Below, piece by piece: positions 1 through 7,604 of a stretch of 64,000 nt of DNA. Below the pieces are notes generated by a model, which was not told the DNA's origin, made no database searches, and saw only the letters and a list, made by a program, of their open reading frames with translations. The stretch is from positions 1 to 64,000 of the forward strand of contig DAOOQQ010000005.1 in assembly GCA_035388825.1 (NCBI GenBank). Reading direction: 5' to 3'. Within the stretch, counting starts at the first letter, position 1. Every line of letters starts with the position of its first letter. Source of the stretch: MWAR01 sp035388825. GTDB taxonomy: Bacteria; Muiribacteriota; Ozemobacteria; Ozemobacterales; Ozemobacteraceae. The translations under genes and the position numbers were made by a program.

Positions 1-57
1 ATGCGCAATAAATTGGTAATACTACATTACGATTTCAACATACCAGGCACGGAGATC

Positions 58-132
58 ATTTCGCCACGAAGACACGAAGTCACAAAAAATTAACAACCGA
101 TATAATTCGTAGGGGCGGTTCGTGAACCGCCC
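58..132. repeat. Intergenic repeat unit A with GGGCGGTTC hairpin
   Basis: This is the first of two imperfect tandem copies of an intergenic repeat. It begins with CCACGAAGACACGAAGTCAC, passes through an AT-rich stretch and ends in a perfect inverted repeat, GGGCGGTTC (113-121) with GAACCGCCC (124-132), around a 2-nt loop. No coding frame fits. The structure suggests a dispersed non-coding hairpin element. Confidence 0.75.
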
Positions 133-171
133 AAGGCAACGCACCACCGAGCCGCAGAGGCACGAAGATAA

Positions 172-246
172 TTTCACCACGAAGACACGAAGTCACAGAA
201 GATAACAACCAATATATATCTGTGGGGGCGGGTTTCAAACCCGCCC
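172..246. repeat. Intergenic repeat unit B with GGGCGGGTTT hairpin
   Basis: Second copy of the repeat, about 40 nt after unit A. It has the same CCACGAAGACACGAAGTCAC head and a different hairpin arm: GGGCGGGTTT (226-235), a single C, then AAACCCGCCC (237-246). The hairpin arms differ between units while the head is conserved. A shorter version of this hairpin lies at 7171-7190, and the head sequence recurs at 35639-35862. The whole stretch 1-310 shows no gene. Confidence 0.75.
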
Positions 247-310
247 TCCGCACCCCGAGGATATGCAGATGCCGATAAAGGGCATAGCTGGGCCCCATGG
301 CCTCCTGCCC

Positions 311-790
311 TCAGCTTTTGGCGGGGGCGCGCTTCGATCGCGATGAGGCAAGGCAGGCGCGGCACAGACCGCGGAACTCGACCGTGGCGGACTCGACCTC
401 GCCCAGGGCCGCGAGCGTTTCAGGCCGCGGAAGCCGGTCGAGGGCCGGGGCGGAAACATCAGTCACCGTGCCGCAGTTCCGGCAGACGAAGTGGTGGTGC
501 TGCTCGAATCGCACTTCGAACCGGTGCCGTCCGTGAGAAGGGTTGAGAACGCCGGCGACGCCCATCTCAACGAAAAGCCAGAGGTTGCGATAGACGGTAT
601 CGAGCGAGATGCGCGGCACCAGTCGCACCACGTCGCGATGAAGCATTTCCGCATCGGGGTGCGCTTGTGAGCGGGCGAGGCAGGTGAACACCGTCAACCG
701 CTGAGCCGTCAGCCTGACGCCCCTTCTGATGCAGGCTTCCTCGAACAGTTCGAGACGGTTGCTCAGTTCAATCGCGGAAACCCGCCGCAT
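311..790 (-). CDS. Fur/PerR/Zur-family metal-dependent regulator
   Basis: A 159-aa DNA-binding repressor of the ferric uptake regulator family. A winged helix fills about residues 15-85, including the recognition-helix segment SLDTVYRNL. A metal-binding dimerisation part follows, with HHH at 98-100 and two CxxC pairs (C103/C106, C143/C146) that form the structural zinc site of the family. I chose the ATG at 790 because AAGGAG lies 5-6 nt upstream; in-frame ATG at 814 and 838 would add 8 or 16 residues. Two metal ABC systems lie in the window, so iron, zinc or manganese control is plausible. The effector cannot be read from sequence. It lies downstream of the secreted-protein gene on the same strand. 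Confidence 0.9.
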   Translation of the reverse strand: MRRVSAIELSNRLELFEEACIRRGVRLTAQRLTVFTCLARSQAHPDAEMLHRDVVRLVPRISLDTVYRNLWLFVEMGVAGVLNPSHGRHRFEVRFEQHHHFVCRNCGTVTDVSAPALDRLPRPETLAALGEVESATVEFRGLCRACLASSRSKRAPAKS

Positions 791-910
791 GCCCGCTCCT
801 TTGACCGTCTCCATCGAACCTTCGCGAGGATACCGCATCGGGCACCAGAAAACCTCTGAAGATTGGGCGGCAGGCGATGCCGGTTCCTTCGGAATGGTGC
901 TGCCAATGGT

Positions 911-2089
911 TCAGTTCGGCAGGGAGCCGAGCAGTTCGTCGATTTCAGTTTTCAGCGGCGCAAGAGCCTTTTGCAACCGGATGCACGCCTGTTTCCAATA
1001 CAGCGTGTCGGTTTCGCGGGATTCCCAACTGCCGGCGACGGCTGCTTTGGTGGCAGCCTTGAAATATTTCACGGCGAATTTCAACCGCCATGCCGGAAAC
1101 TGGAAACCGCCGACCCGGGCCGCGGTCATTCCCGCTTCCGAGCCGGCTTGAACGGTTTTCGCGGCCAGTTTTTTCCACGTTGTCCTGGCATCGGCTTCGG
1201 CGATGGCTTCCGGGAACTCCGGCAGCAGCGATTTGACCCGGTCGAGACCTTCCCGGATCGGCTTGGCCCAGGCGATGTCGCCTGACCAGATAGGCTCGGG
1301 GTTGGCCCAGAGACCCATCTCTTTCAGCCCTTCACTGCAGGCGCCGGCGAACGTGCGGCATTGAAACTCGTGAACCCGGTCGGTTTCGGTCTTGTGCGGG
1401 TAGATGAGCGTGCCGAGGACGAACCGTTTCCGGAAATACATCGCGCCCAGCCGGAGCCGTATGGGGAGATTGAATTTCTCGACCAGTTCGAGCATGATTT
1501 TTGCACACTGCGAGCAGTTCTGCGCAAGACGCACGCGGATCTCCTGCCAGGATTTCCCCTGCAGGTCAGGAGGAAGGGTTCCGGGGAAACCAGCTTCGGA
1601 GCTGAATGGTCCGATGATACGCCGGCAGGCTTCGACCGCTTTATCCATCTGCTGCTGGTGGATCATCGACCAGGGAATGTCGATTTCGGTCATGATTTCC
1701 TGGGAAGCGGCCGATGTGCCCGAGCTCAGTTGCGTTTCGCGATCATCGATCAGTTCCAGGGCGAGATCGGATGCCTTCCGGTAGGCGGTGGCCTCTTCGC
1801 CGCCGCGCCGTGCCCAACCATTGGCGGATTTTCTGGCCTTGGAAATCTCGATCTTCGTGGCGATCGCGGAAACGAGGCTTCGGAGCTGTGCTTCCGCCTT
1901 CTCGAAGCCTGCTCGCGCCTCGTCCCCTGTCATGCCTGCCGAATCAGTGTTTTCAAGCATGTTGAGATACCTGGTGCAGTCGGCCAGGCAGTTTTCGAAC
2001 GAGAGCTGCCGGAACCCTGCCTGCGAGGGCAGGACACTGGCAAGAAGGAACCCTACCGCGAGTAGGAAAAAGAAGACGGGTCGTTTCAC
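911..2089 (-). CDS. Secreted protein of unknown function
   Basis: A 392-aa protein starting at GTG with GGAGG 9 nt upstream. The N-terminus is a clear signal peptide: KR, a hydrophobic core (VFFFLLAVGFLLASVL) and a likely cleavage after SQA. The mature part is mostly helical, rich in charged residues and aromatic Trp/Phe, with Cys pairs near the N-terminus (NCLADC) and in the middle (NCSQC). I recognise no domain. It is probably periplasmic. It sits upstream of the Fur-family gene with a 120-bp gap. The 280 bp upstream of it, up to 2370, contain nothing I can name. Confidence 0.7.
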   Translation of the reverse strand: MKRPVFFFLLAVGFLLASVLPSQAGFRQLSFENCLADCTRYLNMLENTDSAGMTGDEARAGFEKAEAQLRSLVSAIATKIEISKARKSANGWARRGGEEATAYRKASDLALELIDDRETQLSSGTSAASQEIMTEIDIPWSMIHQQQMDKAVEACRRIIGPFSSEAGFPGTLPPDLQGKSWQEIRVRLAQNCSQCAKIMLELVEKFNLPIRLRLGAMYFRKRFVLGTLIYPHKTETDRVHEFQCRTFAGACSEGLKEMGLWANPEPIWSGDIAWAKPIREGLDRVKSLLPEFPEAIAEADARTTWKKLAAKTVQAGSEAGMTAARVGGFQFPAWRLKFAVKYFKAATKAAVAGSWESRETDTLYWKQACIRLQKALAPLKTEIDELLGSLPN

Positions 2090-2369
2090 GGCAATCCTCC
2101 AGCAAAGATGTTGTCAGAGATATATTGATGGCATTCTACCATGAGCCGGAACAGCGCTCGATAGGAATAATCGTCCGACCGGTTCGGAACCGAATGCGGC
2201 CGAGAAGATCCCACCGGCGTGCAACGACAAGTTTGAGGTGGCGACCTGTGCGATCACTCCGGGGTGAAGAATACGACCGTTCGATCGACAGTGACAACTC
2301 CGGCTACTGGTTTCTGAACTGTGAAGGGGTGTGGGAACACGGCCAGTGGCAGTCGGCTGGTACGTCCGA

Positions 2370-2411
2370 TCAGGACAGCAGGTAGATCCCGAACGCGGCG
2401 GCCAGCGCGAA
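2370..2411 (-). repeat. Direct repeat copy of the uppP 3' end (left copy)
   Basis: This 42-nt stretch matches 16065-16106, the last codons and stop of uppP, at 40 of 42 positions and in the same orientation. Here it supplies the last 13 residues (FALAAAFGIYLLS) and stop codon of a truncated yhcG-type gene. Duplication of a gene's 3' end is the usual footprint of site-specific integration, but plain recombination could also produce it. Confidence 0.8.
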
Positions 2412-3120
2412 ATGGAACAGCAGAAGGTCGATGAAATACTCCCTGCCTTCGACCTCCAGCCTGAACTGACTGCCCACGAAGGCGAACATGCCGCCCATGG
2501 CCCGGAGAAAATCCTCGATCCGGCCGATCAACGCGCGCTCGAGTTCCCGCTCCGAATGCTTTTCTCCGAGCTCGAGAAAGTCGAACGTGTATTCGTCTCT
2601 GACGGCTAGTTTGGCCTGGGCGCGCAAACGGGGGGTGAGTGCCTTGTCGAAATTGGTTAGCCCCAGAAGACTTTTCTCGTAACTCTGGTTTTCTATCTGA
2701 TGGATGAGAACGTTTTTCGACCAGCCGTATTTGCGGGCCATGCGGAGATAAAACCCTCGTTCCAGGGAGTCCTTGCACCGGGATATGATGATCAGGTTGT
2801 GGCTCCAGGCAATTTCTCCAACCAGCGGTTGGAGTTTTGGCAACGCATGATATTCTTGGAAAAACTGTCGCATATACCAGAGATTCTGGACGGAAAACCC
2901 GCCGACGCCGGGAAATTCCCTCTGCAAGTCGCCTGCCAGGGTCTCAACGACGGCCTTTCCCCAGCCTTCGGCGTTCTGACGCTCGACGATGATCCGGCCG
3001 ATATCCCAATACAGCCCAACCAGCTGCTTGTTGACCGAGCGCAGAGCGGCGTGCTGGGCTGTCCGGACGCGCTCCTTGATCTCGGCGAAAGCCGAGGCGT
3101 GGTTCCAGGACGCTTGTCAT
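2370..3120 (-). pseudogene. yhcG: Broken YhcG/DUF1016-family nuclease fused to the uppP tail
   Basis: The reading frame 2370-3116 gives recognisable YhcG (PDDEXK nuclease-like, DUF1016) sequence: EIKERVRTAQHAALRSVNKQ, LYWDIGRIIVERQ, QREFPGVGGFSVQNLWYMRQ and EGREYFIDLLLFH. Both ends are damaged. At the 5' end a TGA closes the frame at 3117-3119 and no ATG, GTG or TTG precedes residue 60; an ATG at 3120 in another frame suggests a 1-nt indel. At the 3' end the family normally continues for about 100 residues after YFIDLL. Here it switches to the uppP tail and stops. I infer a dead gene left at the edge of a rearrangement. Nothing codes between 3121 and 3412. Confidence 0.75.
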
Positions 3121-3412
3121 CACCAGTGTGGAGCTGGAACGGCTGGTGGAGTGTGGCTTTTCTTGCGCTCATATTCTCAGACCCTCGAAAATCTTCTTGA
3201 TCGTCGCAACGTGTTTGAGACCTCGGAGTTCATGACGTCCGGCAAAAGTGCCAAATCAATCACTTGCTATATAATCCAGGCGGAGATGAAAGTCAAAATC
3301 GCTGCGGATGGCGCAATTATACCGTTTCCGGCGGTTTCCGAGAAAAATCGTATCTGAGAAGCCGTGCTTCTTCAGGGCGCCGTTTGTGGTTCCGGAGAGA
3401 AGGGCCGCGTGT

Positions 3413-4030
3413 TCATGCCGGGGTGGCGATGGCGAGAAAACCGGTTTCGGGGGTGTCCGACAGATAGCTGACGTGCCAGCCGGTGGCGGTGAGCAGGTCG
3501 CGCATGCGCGGGGGCGGGGGAAGCCGGTCGTCACGGACGGCCTCTCCGGCATCGGCGTGGATGCCGTTGAGGGTTGCGCTGTCTTCCAGGTGGGCGAGAA
3601 CCAGCCTGCCGTTTGCAGGCCGAACGAGGTTGCGAGCCCGTTCGAGGAAGCTGCGCCGGTCGCTGAGATGCGGGAAAAATCTGAACGCCAGCACCATGTC
3701 GATCGGCTCATGCGGAAATGCATCGGGCTCTTCGGCATCTGCCAGATACGTTGTCACGTGTTGGAAGCGCGCGAGCCGATTTTTTGCGGCCTCGATCATC
3801 TGTTTACTGGTATCGCAGGAGTGAATGTGGCCGGCCGGCCCGACACGGGGCGCCAGCCGTTCGGTGAAATGGCCGGCGCCACAGCCCGGCTCGAACACCC
3901 GGCTTCCGTCGAGAGGCCCGAGCCTTTCCCAGAGATGGGCGAGAATGGGTTCCTGGTCGGGGCGCATGGCGAAACACTCGGTGTCTTTGCCGGCCAGCCG
4001 TTCGAAAAAACGCTGCCTGGGTTCGTTCAT
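3413..4030 (-). CDS. Class I SAM-dependent methyltransferase
   Basis: A 205-aa methyltransferase with a Rossmann core. Motif I is VFEPGCGAGHFTERL, followed by the acidic SAM-ribose loop HSCDTSKQM and a post-motif IDMVLAFRFFPHL. The start at 4030 (MNEPRQRFF) is preceded by AAGGAG at good spacing and overlaps the permease stop by 4 nt (ATGA), so it is translationally coupled to the metal ABC genes. The sequence resembles the broad UbiE/Methyltransf_11 group. The substrate is unknown. The same pairing of a methyltransferase with metal-cofactor genes recurs at 14549. Confidence 0.85.
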   Translation of the reverse strand: MNEPRQRFFERLAGKDTECFAMRPDQEPILAHLWERLGPLDGSRVFEPGCGAGHFTERLAPRVGPAGHIHSCDTSKQMIEAAKNRLARFQHVTTYLADAEEPDAFPHEPIDMVLAFRFFPHLSDRRSFLERARNLVRPANGRLVLAHLEDSATLNGIHADAGEAVRDDRLPPPPRMRDLLTATGWHVSYLSDTPETGFLAIATPA

Positions 4031-4818
4031 GAGACATTCTCCTTGCGATGTTTCAGGGACAGGGACGGCAGCATCGGAAGAGCCGCCGAACAGATCACGA
4101 TGCAGGCTCCGGGAGGCCAATCCTGCCACAGCGACAGCAGGAGTCCCCCGACCGAGGCGGCCGCGGCGTATGCCAGCGTCAGGCAAAGGGTTTGCGCCAG
4201 ACCGGCTGCCCTGCGGCCCGCCGCGAGGAGCGGGTTCGAGACGAGGCTATACAGCATCAGGCCGCCGATGAGATGCAGGGAAAGCGTGATCAATATCGCG
4301 CTGAACAATATCAATAGATATCTCAAAGGCCGTGCCGGGAGGCCGTTCAGCCACGCGGTCGCCGGGTCGAGCAGCAGGAGCGGCCAGAGGCGTCTGCCGG
4401 CAATGAGCAGGAACAGAACGGTGCCGACGCCGATCCAGAGCAGGGCGGTTTCGGTCCACGAGACGAGCAGGAGGCTGCCCCAGAGCAGGGCGAATGCTTC
4501 GGCCGGCGCTCCCTCGGTGCGGGCCAGGCCGAGGAACGCGACGCCGAGCGAGACCGTGAACAGCATCGTCGCGAGCTGTTGATCCTCGGCCTCGAGCCAG
4601 TCGGCGAGCGGGCCCAGGACCACGGCAGACGCGATCGCCGCTGCAGCCGCGCTCCAGACCGGCGACCAGCCGAATCGGGTTCCCCAGACGGCGCCTGCGA
4701 GAGCCGCATGGGCGAGGGTGACGCCGAGAAAGGGCATGCGCAGGGCCCCGAGCAGGAAACCGGCGAGGCCGCAGCCCAACCCGCCCCCGACCGCCGCGGT
4801 GAACCAGAGGGTCAGCAT
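4027..4818 (-). CDS. Metal ABC transporter permease (ABC-3/ZnuB family)
   Basis: A 263-aa integral membrane protein with seven or eight hydrophobic segments. It has typical ABC-3 family features: LGVTLAHAALAG after the second helix and a conserved middle LLWGSLLLV. Family members import Zn2+, Mn2+ or Fe2+. The ATG at 4818 (MLTLWF) fits the first helix. It overlaps the ATPase stop by 7 nt and the methyltransferase start by 4 nt. The cognate binding-protein gene upstream is truncated, so this system may be non-functional or may use another binding protein, such as the one at 19180. Confidence 0.85.
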   Translation of the reverse strand: MLTLWFTAAVGGGLGCGLAGFLLGALRMPFLGVTLAHAALAGAVWGTRFGWSPVWSAAAAAIASAVVLGPLADWLEAEDQQLATMLFTVSLGVAFLGLARTEGAPAEAFALLWGSLLLVSWTETALLWIGVGTVLFLLIAGRRLWPLLLLDPATAWLNGLPARPLRYLLILFSAILITLSLHLIGGLMLYSLVSNPLLAAGRRAAGLAQTLCLTLAYAAAASVGGLLLSLWQDWPPGACIVICSAALPMLPSLSLKHRKENVS

Positions 4819-5471
4819 GGTTGGTCCGCCTGGACCGGTCTCAGTGTCCCGCCGCCGAGGTGCCAGAGGTGGGTGAGACCGTCGGGGAACTCCTCGGGAT
4901 GATGGCTGGCGGTCAGCACGGTTCGGGAACCCCCTCCCACTTTCCACCACTCCGCGACGATGCGGCCGGCCAGGGCGCGTCCCTCGCGGTCGAGGAAGCT
5001 GTCAGCCTCGTCGAGGAGGAGCAGTTCGGGGCTCTGGGTCAGGGTGAGAGCGAGCAGAACCCGCCGCTTTTCACCGCCCGAAAGCGTGTGAAAACAGCGT
5101 TGGCCGACATCGGGAAGACCGAGCCGTTCCAGCCATTCCAGCCCTCTTCCCGGGTCTATAGATAGTGAGTCGAATATGTCGTTGACCGAGAGGGGGAACA
5201 CGACCGCCGGCGGAAGCTGGGGGACGAACCCGATGCGGGCGCCCCAGAGCGGCTTCCACCAGCGTCGCCAGGGGCTTCCTGGCCGGCCCCGCCACGCGAG
5301 GCGGCCCGTGGTGGGCGACTCGAGCCCGGCGATGAGCCTCAGCAGTCTCGTTTTCCCGGCACCGTTCGGGCCGAGCAGGCCGATGAACGCGCCTTCCGGA
5401 ATCTCCGCGGAAATACCGCCGAAAATCGTCCTGCCGCTGCGGGCCAGCGAGATCCCGTCGAGGCGGAGCAT
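4812..5471 (-). CDS. Metal ABC transporter ATP-binding protein
   Basis: A 219-aa ABC ATPase. Visible motifs are Walker A GPNGAGKTRLL, the Q-loop VPQLPP, the signature LSGGEKRR, Walker B LLLLDEAD and a switch His in ASHHPEE. The Walker B motif ends in DEAD, an accepted variant. The ATG at 5471 (MLRLDG) overlaps the stop of the binding-protein remnant by 1 nt (TGATG), and the 3' end overlaps the permease. It is the energising subunit of the importer formed with the gene at 4027-4818. Confidence 0.88.
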   Translation of the reverse strand: MLRLDGISLARSGRTIFGGISAEIPEGAFIGLLGPNGAGKTRLLRLIAGLESPTTGRLAWRGRPGSPWRRWWKPLWGARIGFVPQLPPAVVFPLSVNDIFDSLSIDPGRGLEWLERLGLPDVGQRCFHTLSGGEKRRVLLALTLTQSPELLLLDEADSFLDREGRALAGRIVAEWWKVGGGSRTVLTASHHPEEFPDGLTHLWHLGGGTLRPVQADQPC

Positions 5472-6130
5472 CAGCGGCTGCCCTCCTGCGTGGAGAGGGT
5501 ATCGGCTTTTTTCACGCCTTCGAAATTCCGTCGAAGCAGCTCGAAATATCCCTCCTCGTCGGCCGTGCGCGGAAAATTGCTCAGCATGACCGGCTTCAGC
5601 GCGAGGGCGCTGCTCAGATTCTCCAGGAAACGGGCACCCCACTGCAGATTGCCGATACAGACGGAAGCGGTGTGCCCCCTGCAGCATTCGCGCATAGCCG
5701 ATAAGTCGTCTGGCGTCAGGCCTTCGAGGGGTTGCCACGTGGCAACGGGATCGAGGCCGGCCCAGGCACAGAACTCGTGCTGCATCTCGGCGGCGAGAAC
5801 CGGTGTTCCCGATACTCCGGCTGCCTCGAGCCGCAGGGAAGCCGTTTCGGATGCCAGTCGCTCACGGAAGGGGTGAAGTCGTCGGCGTGCCTCGTTTTCC
5901 GAAAGGTTCAGACGGGCGATTGCGAGGGGGGCGAGTTCCTCCACGAGCCGGGCGAACCGCTCCGGTATCGTGAGGGCTCCCGAGGCGGAACAGCAGACGA
6001 CGGTCGTGTCTGCCAGACCGGCGCGTTTCCAATTCTCTGCGAGCGAACGCTGGAATTCGTGATGAAGGACCAGGCCGCCCCTCGACGTTTGCGATGCCGA
6101 TGCAAGGGGGAATCGAATTTGTTCTTGACA
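5471..6130 (-). pseudogene. 5'-truncated metal-binding ABC substrate-binding protein
   Basis: The open frame encodes the C-terminal two thirds of a ZnuA/TroA-like binding protein, including TPVLAAEMQHEFCAWAGLD, WQPLEGLTPDDL and LKPVMLSNFPRTADEEGY. The frame is open back to a TAA at 6131-6133. It contains no signal peptide and no ATG; the first GTG is at 5944, which would leave 157 aa against about 300 for the family. The lost 5' end lies exactly where a + strand promoter begins (6125). I infer loss of the N-terminal domain by rearrangement. A short cytoplasmic remnant started at the GTG is possible. Confidence 0.6.
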
Positions 6131-6153
6131 TTATGAGCTTATGCTCATATCCT
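6125..6153 (+). promoter_or_regulatory. Sigma-70 promoter with internal palindrome
   Basis: TTGACA (6125-6130), a 17-nt spacer and TATCCT (6148-6153). The spacer is almost entirely the perfect inverted repeat ATGAGC-TTAT-GCTCAT (6133-6148), placed where a bound protein would block RNA polymerase. The same arrangement, with the palindrome core unchanged, occurs at 25233-25261. It reads into the MOSC gene and probably the ORP-like gene run. The cognate regulator is unknown. Confidence 0.75.
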
Positions 6154-6189
6154 TTGTCTTGATCAACAACATTGTTGAACGCAACGGCT

Positions 6190-6681
6190 ATGACGAAGAA
6201 CGCTGATAATGTCATCCCCCTTTCACCCGGGCACTGTTCTGACAACGGGCTGATCGTCTCGGTCTGTCTTTCCGAGAAAGTGGGCACGGCGAAGGCGCCG
6301 GTTCCTGAAGCCCGTTTCGTTACGGGGCTCGGCATCGAAAACGATGGTCATGCCGGCACAGGGCGGCAGGTGAGCTTGCTCCAGGTCGAGCATGTCGAGG
6401 CGTTCAACGCGGTTCACGGCTTTCTGGCCGGCCCCGGCGACTTCGCCGAGAACATCCTGACCCGCGGCATCGACCTGAGCCGTCGGACGTCAGGCGACCG
6501 TCTGCGCATCGGCGATACGGCAGTGCTCGAGGTCGTGCAGATCGGGAAGGAAGTCCTGCCACACCACTACTCGTTCCACGGCTTCCGGTTGCTGCCGACG
6601 CTGGGCCTCTTCTGCAGGGTGGTCGAGGGCGGCCTGGTTGCTGCCGGAGCGGCGATCTCGAATCTGCCGAAGGCCCAGTGA
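6190..6681 (+). CDS. MOSC-domain protein (molybdenum cofactor related)
   Basis: A 163-aa stand-alone MOSC domain, the C-terminal module of molybdenum-cofactor sulfurases, thought to bind or transfer sulfur on Mo cofactors. Characteristic blocks are GLIVSVCLSEKVGTAK, GIENDGHAG, RQVSLLQ, GDFAENILTRGIDL and GDTAVLEVVQIGK. The family Cys of the YiiM type is not obvious here. The ATG at 6190 is preferred to a TTG at 6172; no strong ribosome site precedes either. It overlaps the thioesterase start (TGATG). It is the first gene after the palindrome-bearing promoter, tying that promoter to Mo or Fe-S metabolism. Confidence 0.85.
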   Translation: MTKNADNVIPLSPGHCSDNGLIVSVCLSEKVGTAKAPVPEARFVTGLGIENDGHAGTGRQVSLLQVEHVEAFNAVHGFLAGPGDFAENILTRGIDLSRRTSGDRLRIGDTAVLEVVQIGKEVLPHHYSFHGFRLLPTLGLFCRVVEGGLVAAGAAISNLPKAQ

Positions 6682-7268
6682 TGAGCGAACCGGGAAGAAG
6701 TGCGACCGAGACATTCGAGGTGGCTCGGGCGCGATGCCTCGCCGCAGAGGCAAGCGGCTCGCTCGGAAAACCCTTTGCCGAGCCCTGGTTCGACCCGGCC
6801 CTCTGGCGGATCGACGAGGGAGGGGAGTTATACGGCATCCTGCCCGGGGGGCTTTCCCCCGAGGGATATCGCCATATCGTGCATGGTGGCGCCATCGCGG
6901 CCCTGCTCGACGCGGCCATGACCCACTGCCTGTTCGGCCGCGGCGTGATGGGGTTGACGGCCGAAATCCAGATCAGATTCCGGCGACCGTTGCCGGTCGG
7001 GCGAGAGACGCAGGTACGCGCATCGCTCGAAACTTCGGTTGGGAACCAGGTCTACCGGCTCGTTGCAACCGTATCGGCCGAGGGCGAGGTGAAGGCCGAG
7101 GCCCGTGGAACGTTCTTCCGCCCCCCCCGCCGGCCTGGTGCCCGAAAAGACGCATCCTGCACCGGTGGAGGGGCGGGTTTCAAACCTGCCTGTTGGCAAA
7201 ATTCATTTATAGGAGGCTATATATGCCATATGGTGATGGAACTGGACCGAATGGAGCTGGACCCATGA
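6681..7268 (+). CDS. PaaI/YbgC-like hotdog-fold thioesterase
   Basis: A hotdog-fold acyl-CoA thioesterase of about 195 aa. The core HGGAIAALLDAAMTHCLF, with the HGG loop and catalytic-helix Asp, and the following IRFRRPLPVG strand place it in the PaaI group. The family domain ends near RGTFFRPP. The last 45 or so residues are read through a hairpin repeat (7171-7190) and into the start of the next gene, so this tail is probably not functional. It is coupled to the MOSC gene by a 1-nt overlap. The substrate is unknown. Confidence 0.82.
   Translation: MSEPGRSATETFEVARARCLAAEASGSLGKPFAEPWFDPALWRIDEGGELYGILPGGLSPEGYRHIVHGGAIAALLDAAMTHCLFGRGVMGLTAEIQIRFRRPLPVGRETQVRASLETSVGNQVYRLVATVSAEGEVKAEARGTFFRPPRRPGARKDASCTGGGAGFKPACWQNSFIGGYICHMVMELDRMELDP
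7171..7190. repeat. Short hairpin repeat related to unit B
   Basis: GGGCGGGTTT C AAACCTGCC, the same hairpin as 226-246 with one mismatch. It lies inside the thioesterase reading frame just before the DUF5320 ribosome-binding site. It may have removed the original stop codon of the thioesterase. Confidence 0.65.
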
Positions 7269-7588
7269 CCGGTCGGGGAATGGGGCCTTGCGGTGGGAAC
7301 GCAGGACGCGGCTCCCAGGGGCGTAGTCGTGGGATGGGCCCGTGCGGCGGCGGCTTTGGCCGCGGACGGGGCCAGGGGCGCGGGCGGGGCTTCCGGGGTA
7401 TGGCTGCCCAGATCGCCGCAGCGGGAGGTTCCGAACAGGCGCAACCGGATGCTCCGATCGAGGCACGGCTCGATATCCTCCAGCGTCAGCTCGAGGCCGT
7501 GTCAGGCCAGATCGAAGCGCTGAGGACCACACTGCGCCACCAGAACCTCCCGGTGGAGCAGCCGAAGCAGGATCCGGAAACGAAGTGA
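7223..7588 (+). CDS. DUF5320-like Gly/Arg-rich small protein
   Basis: A 121-aa protein with a strong AGGAGG at 7211-7216. The N-terminal half is Gly-rich with the typical MPYGDGTGPNGAGPMTGRG opening and two GPCGG elements (GMGPCGGNAGRG, GMGPCGGGFGRG). The C-terminal 45 residues form a predicted coiled coil (IEARLDILQRQLEAVSGQI). Such proteins are found with NifX- and Mrp-type genes in anaerobes; the two Cys could bind metal. Function unknown. It opens the Fe-S/Mo part of the cluster. Confidence 0.8.
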   Translation: MPYGDGTGPNGAGPMTGRGMGPCGGNAGRGSQGRSRGMGPCGGGFGRGRGQGRGRGFRGMAAQIAAAGGSEQAQPDAPIEARLDILQRQLEAVSGQIEALRTTLRHQNLPVEQPKQDPETK

Positions 7589-7604
7589 TCCGATCGAAAT
7601 ATCC

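Noticed and set aside
6133..6148. Classical Fur, Zur or PerR box for the palindrome ATGAGCTTATGCTCAT
   Set aside because: It does not resemble the known consensus of these boxes, so I do not assign it to the Fur-family gene in this window even though that remains testable.
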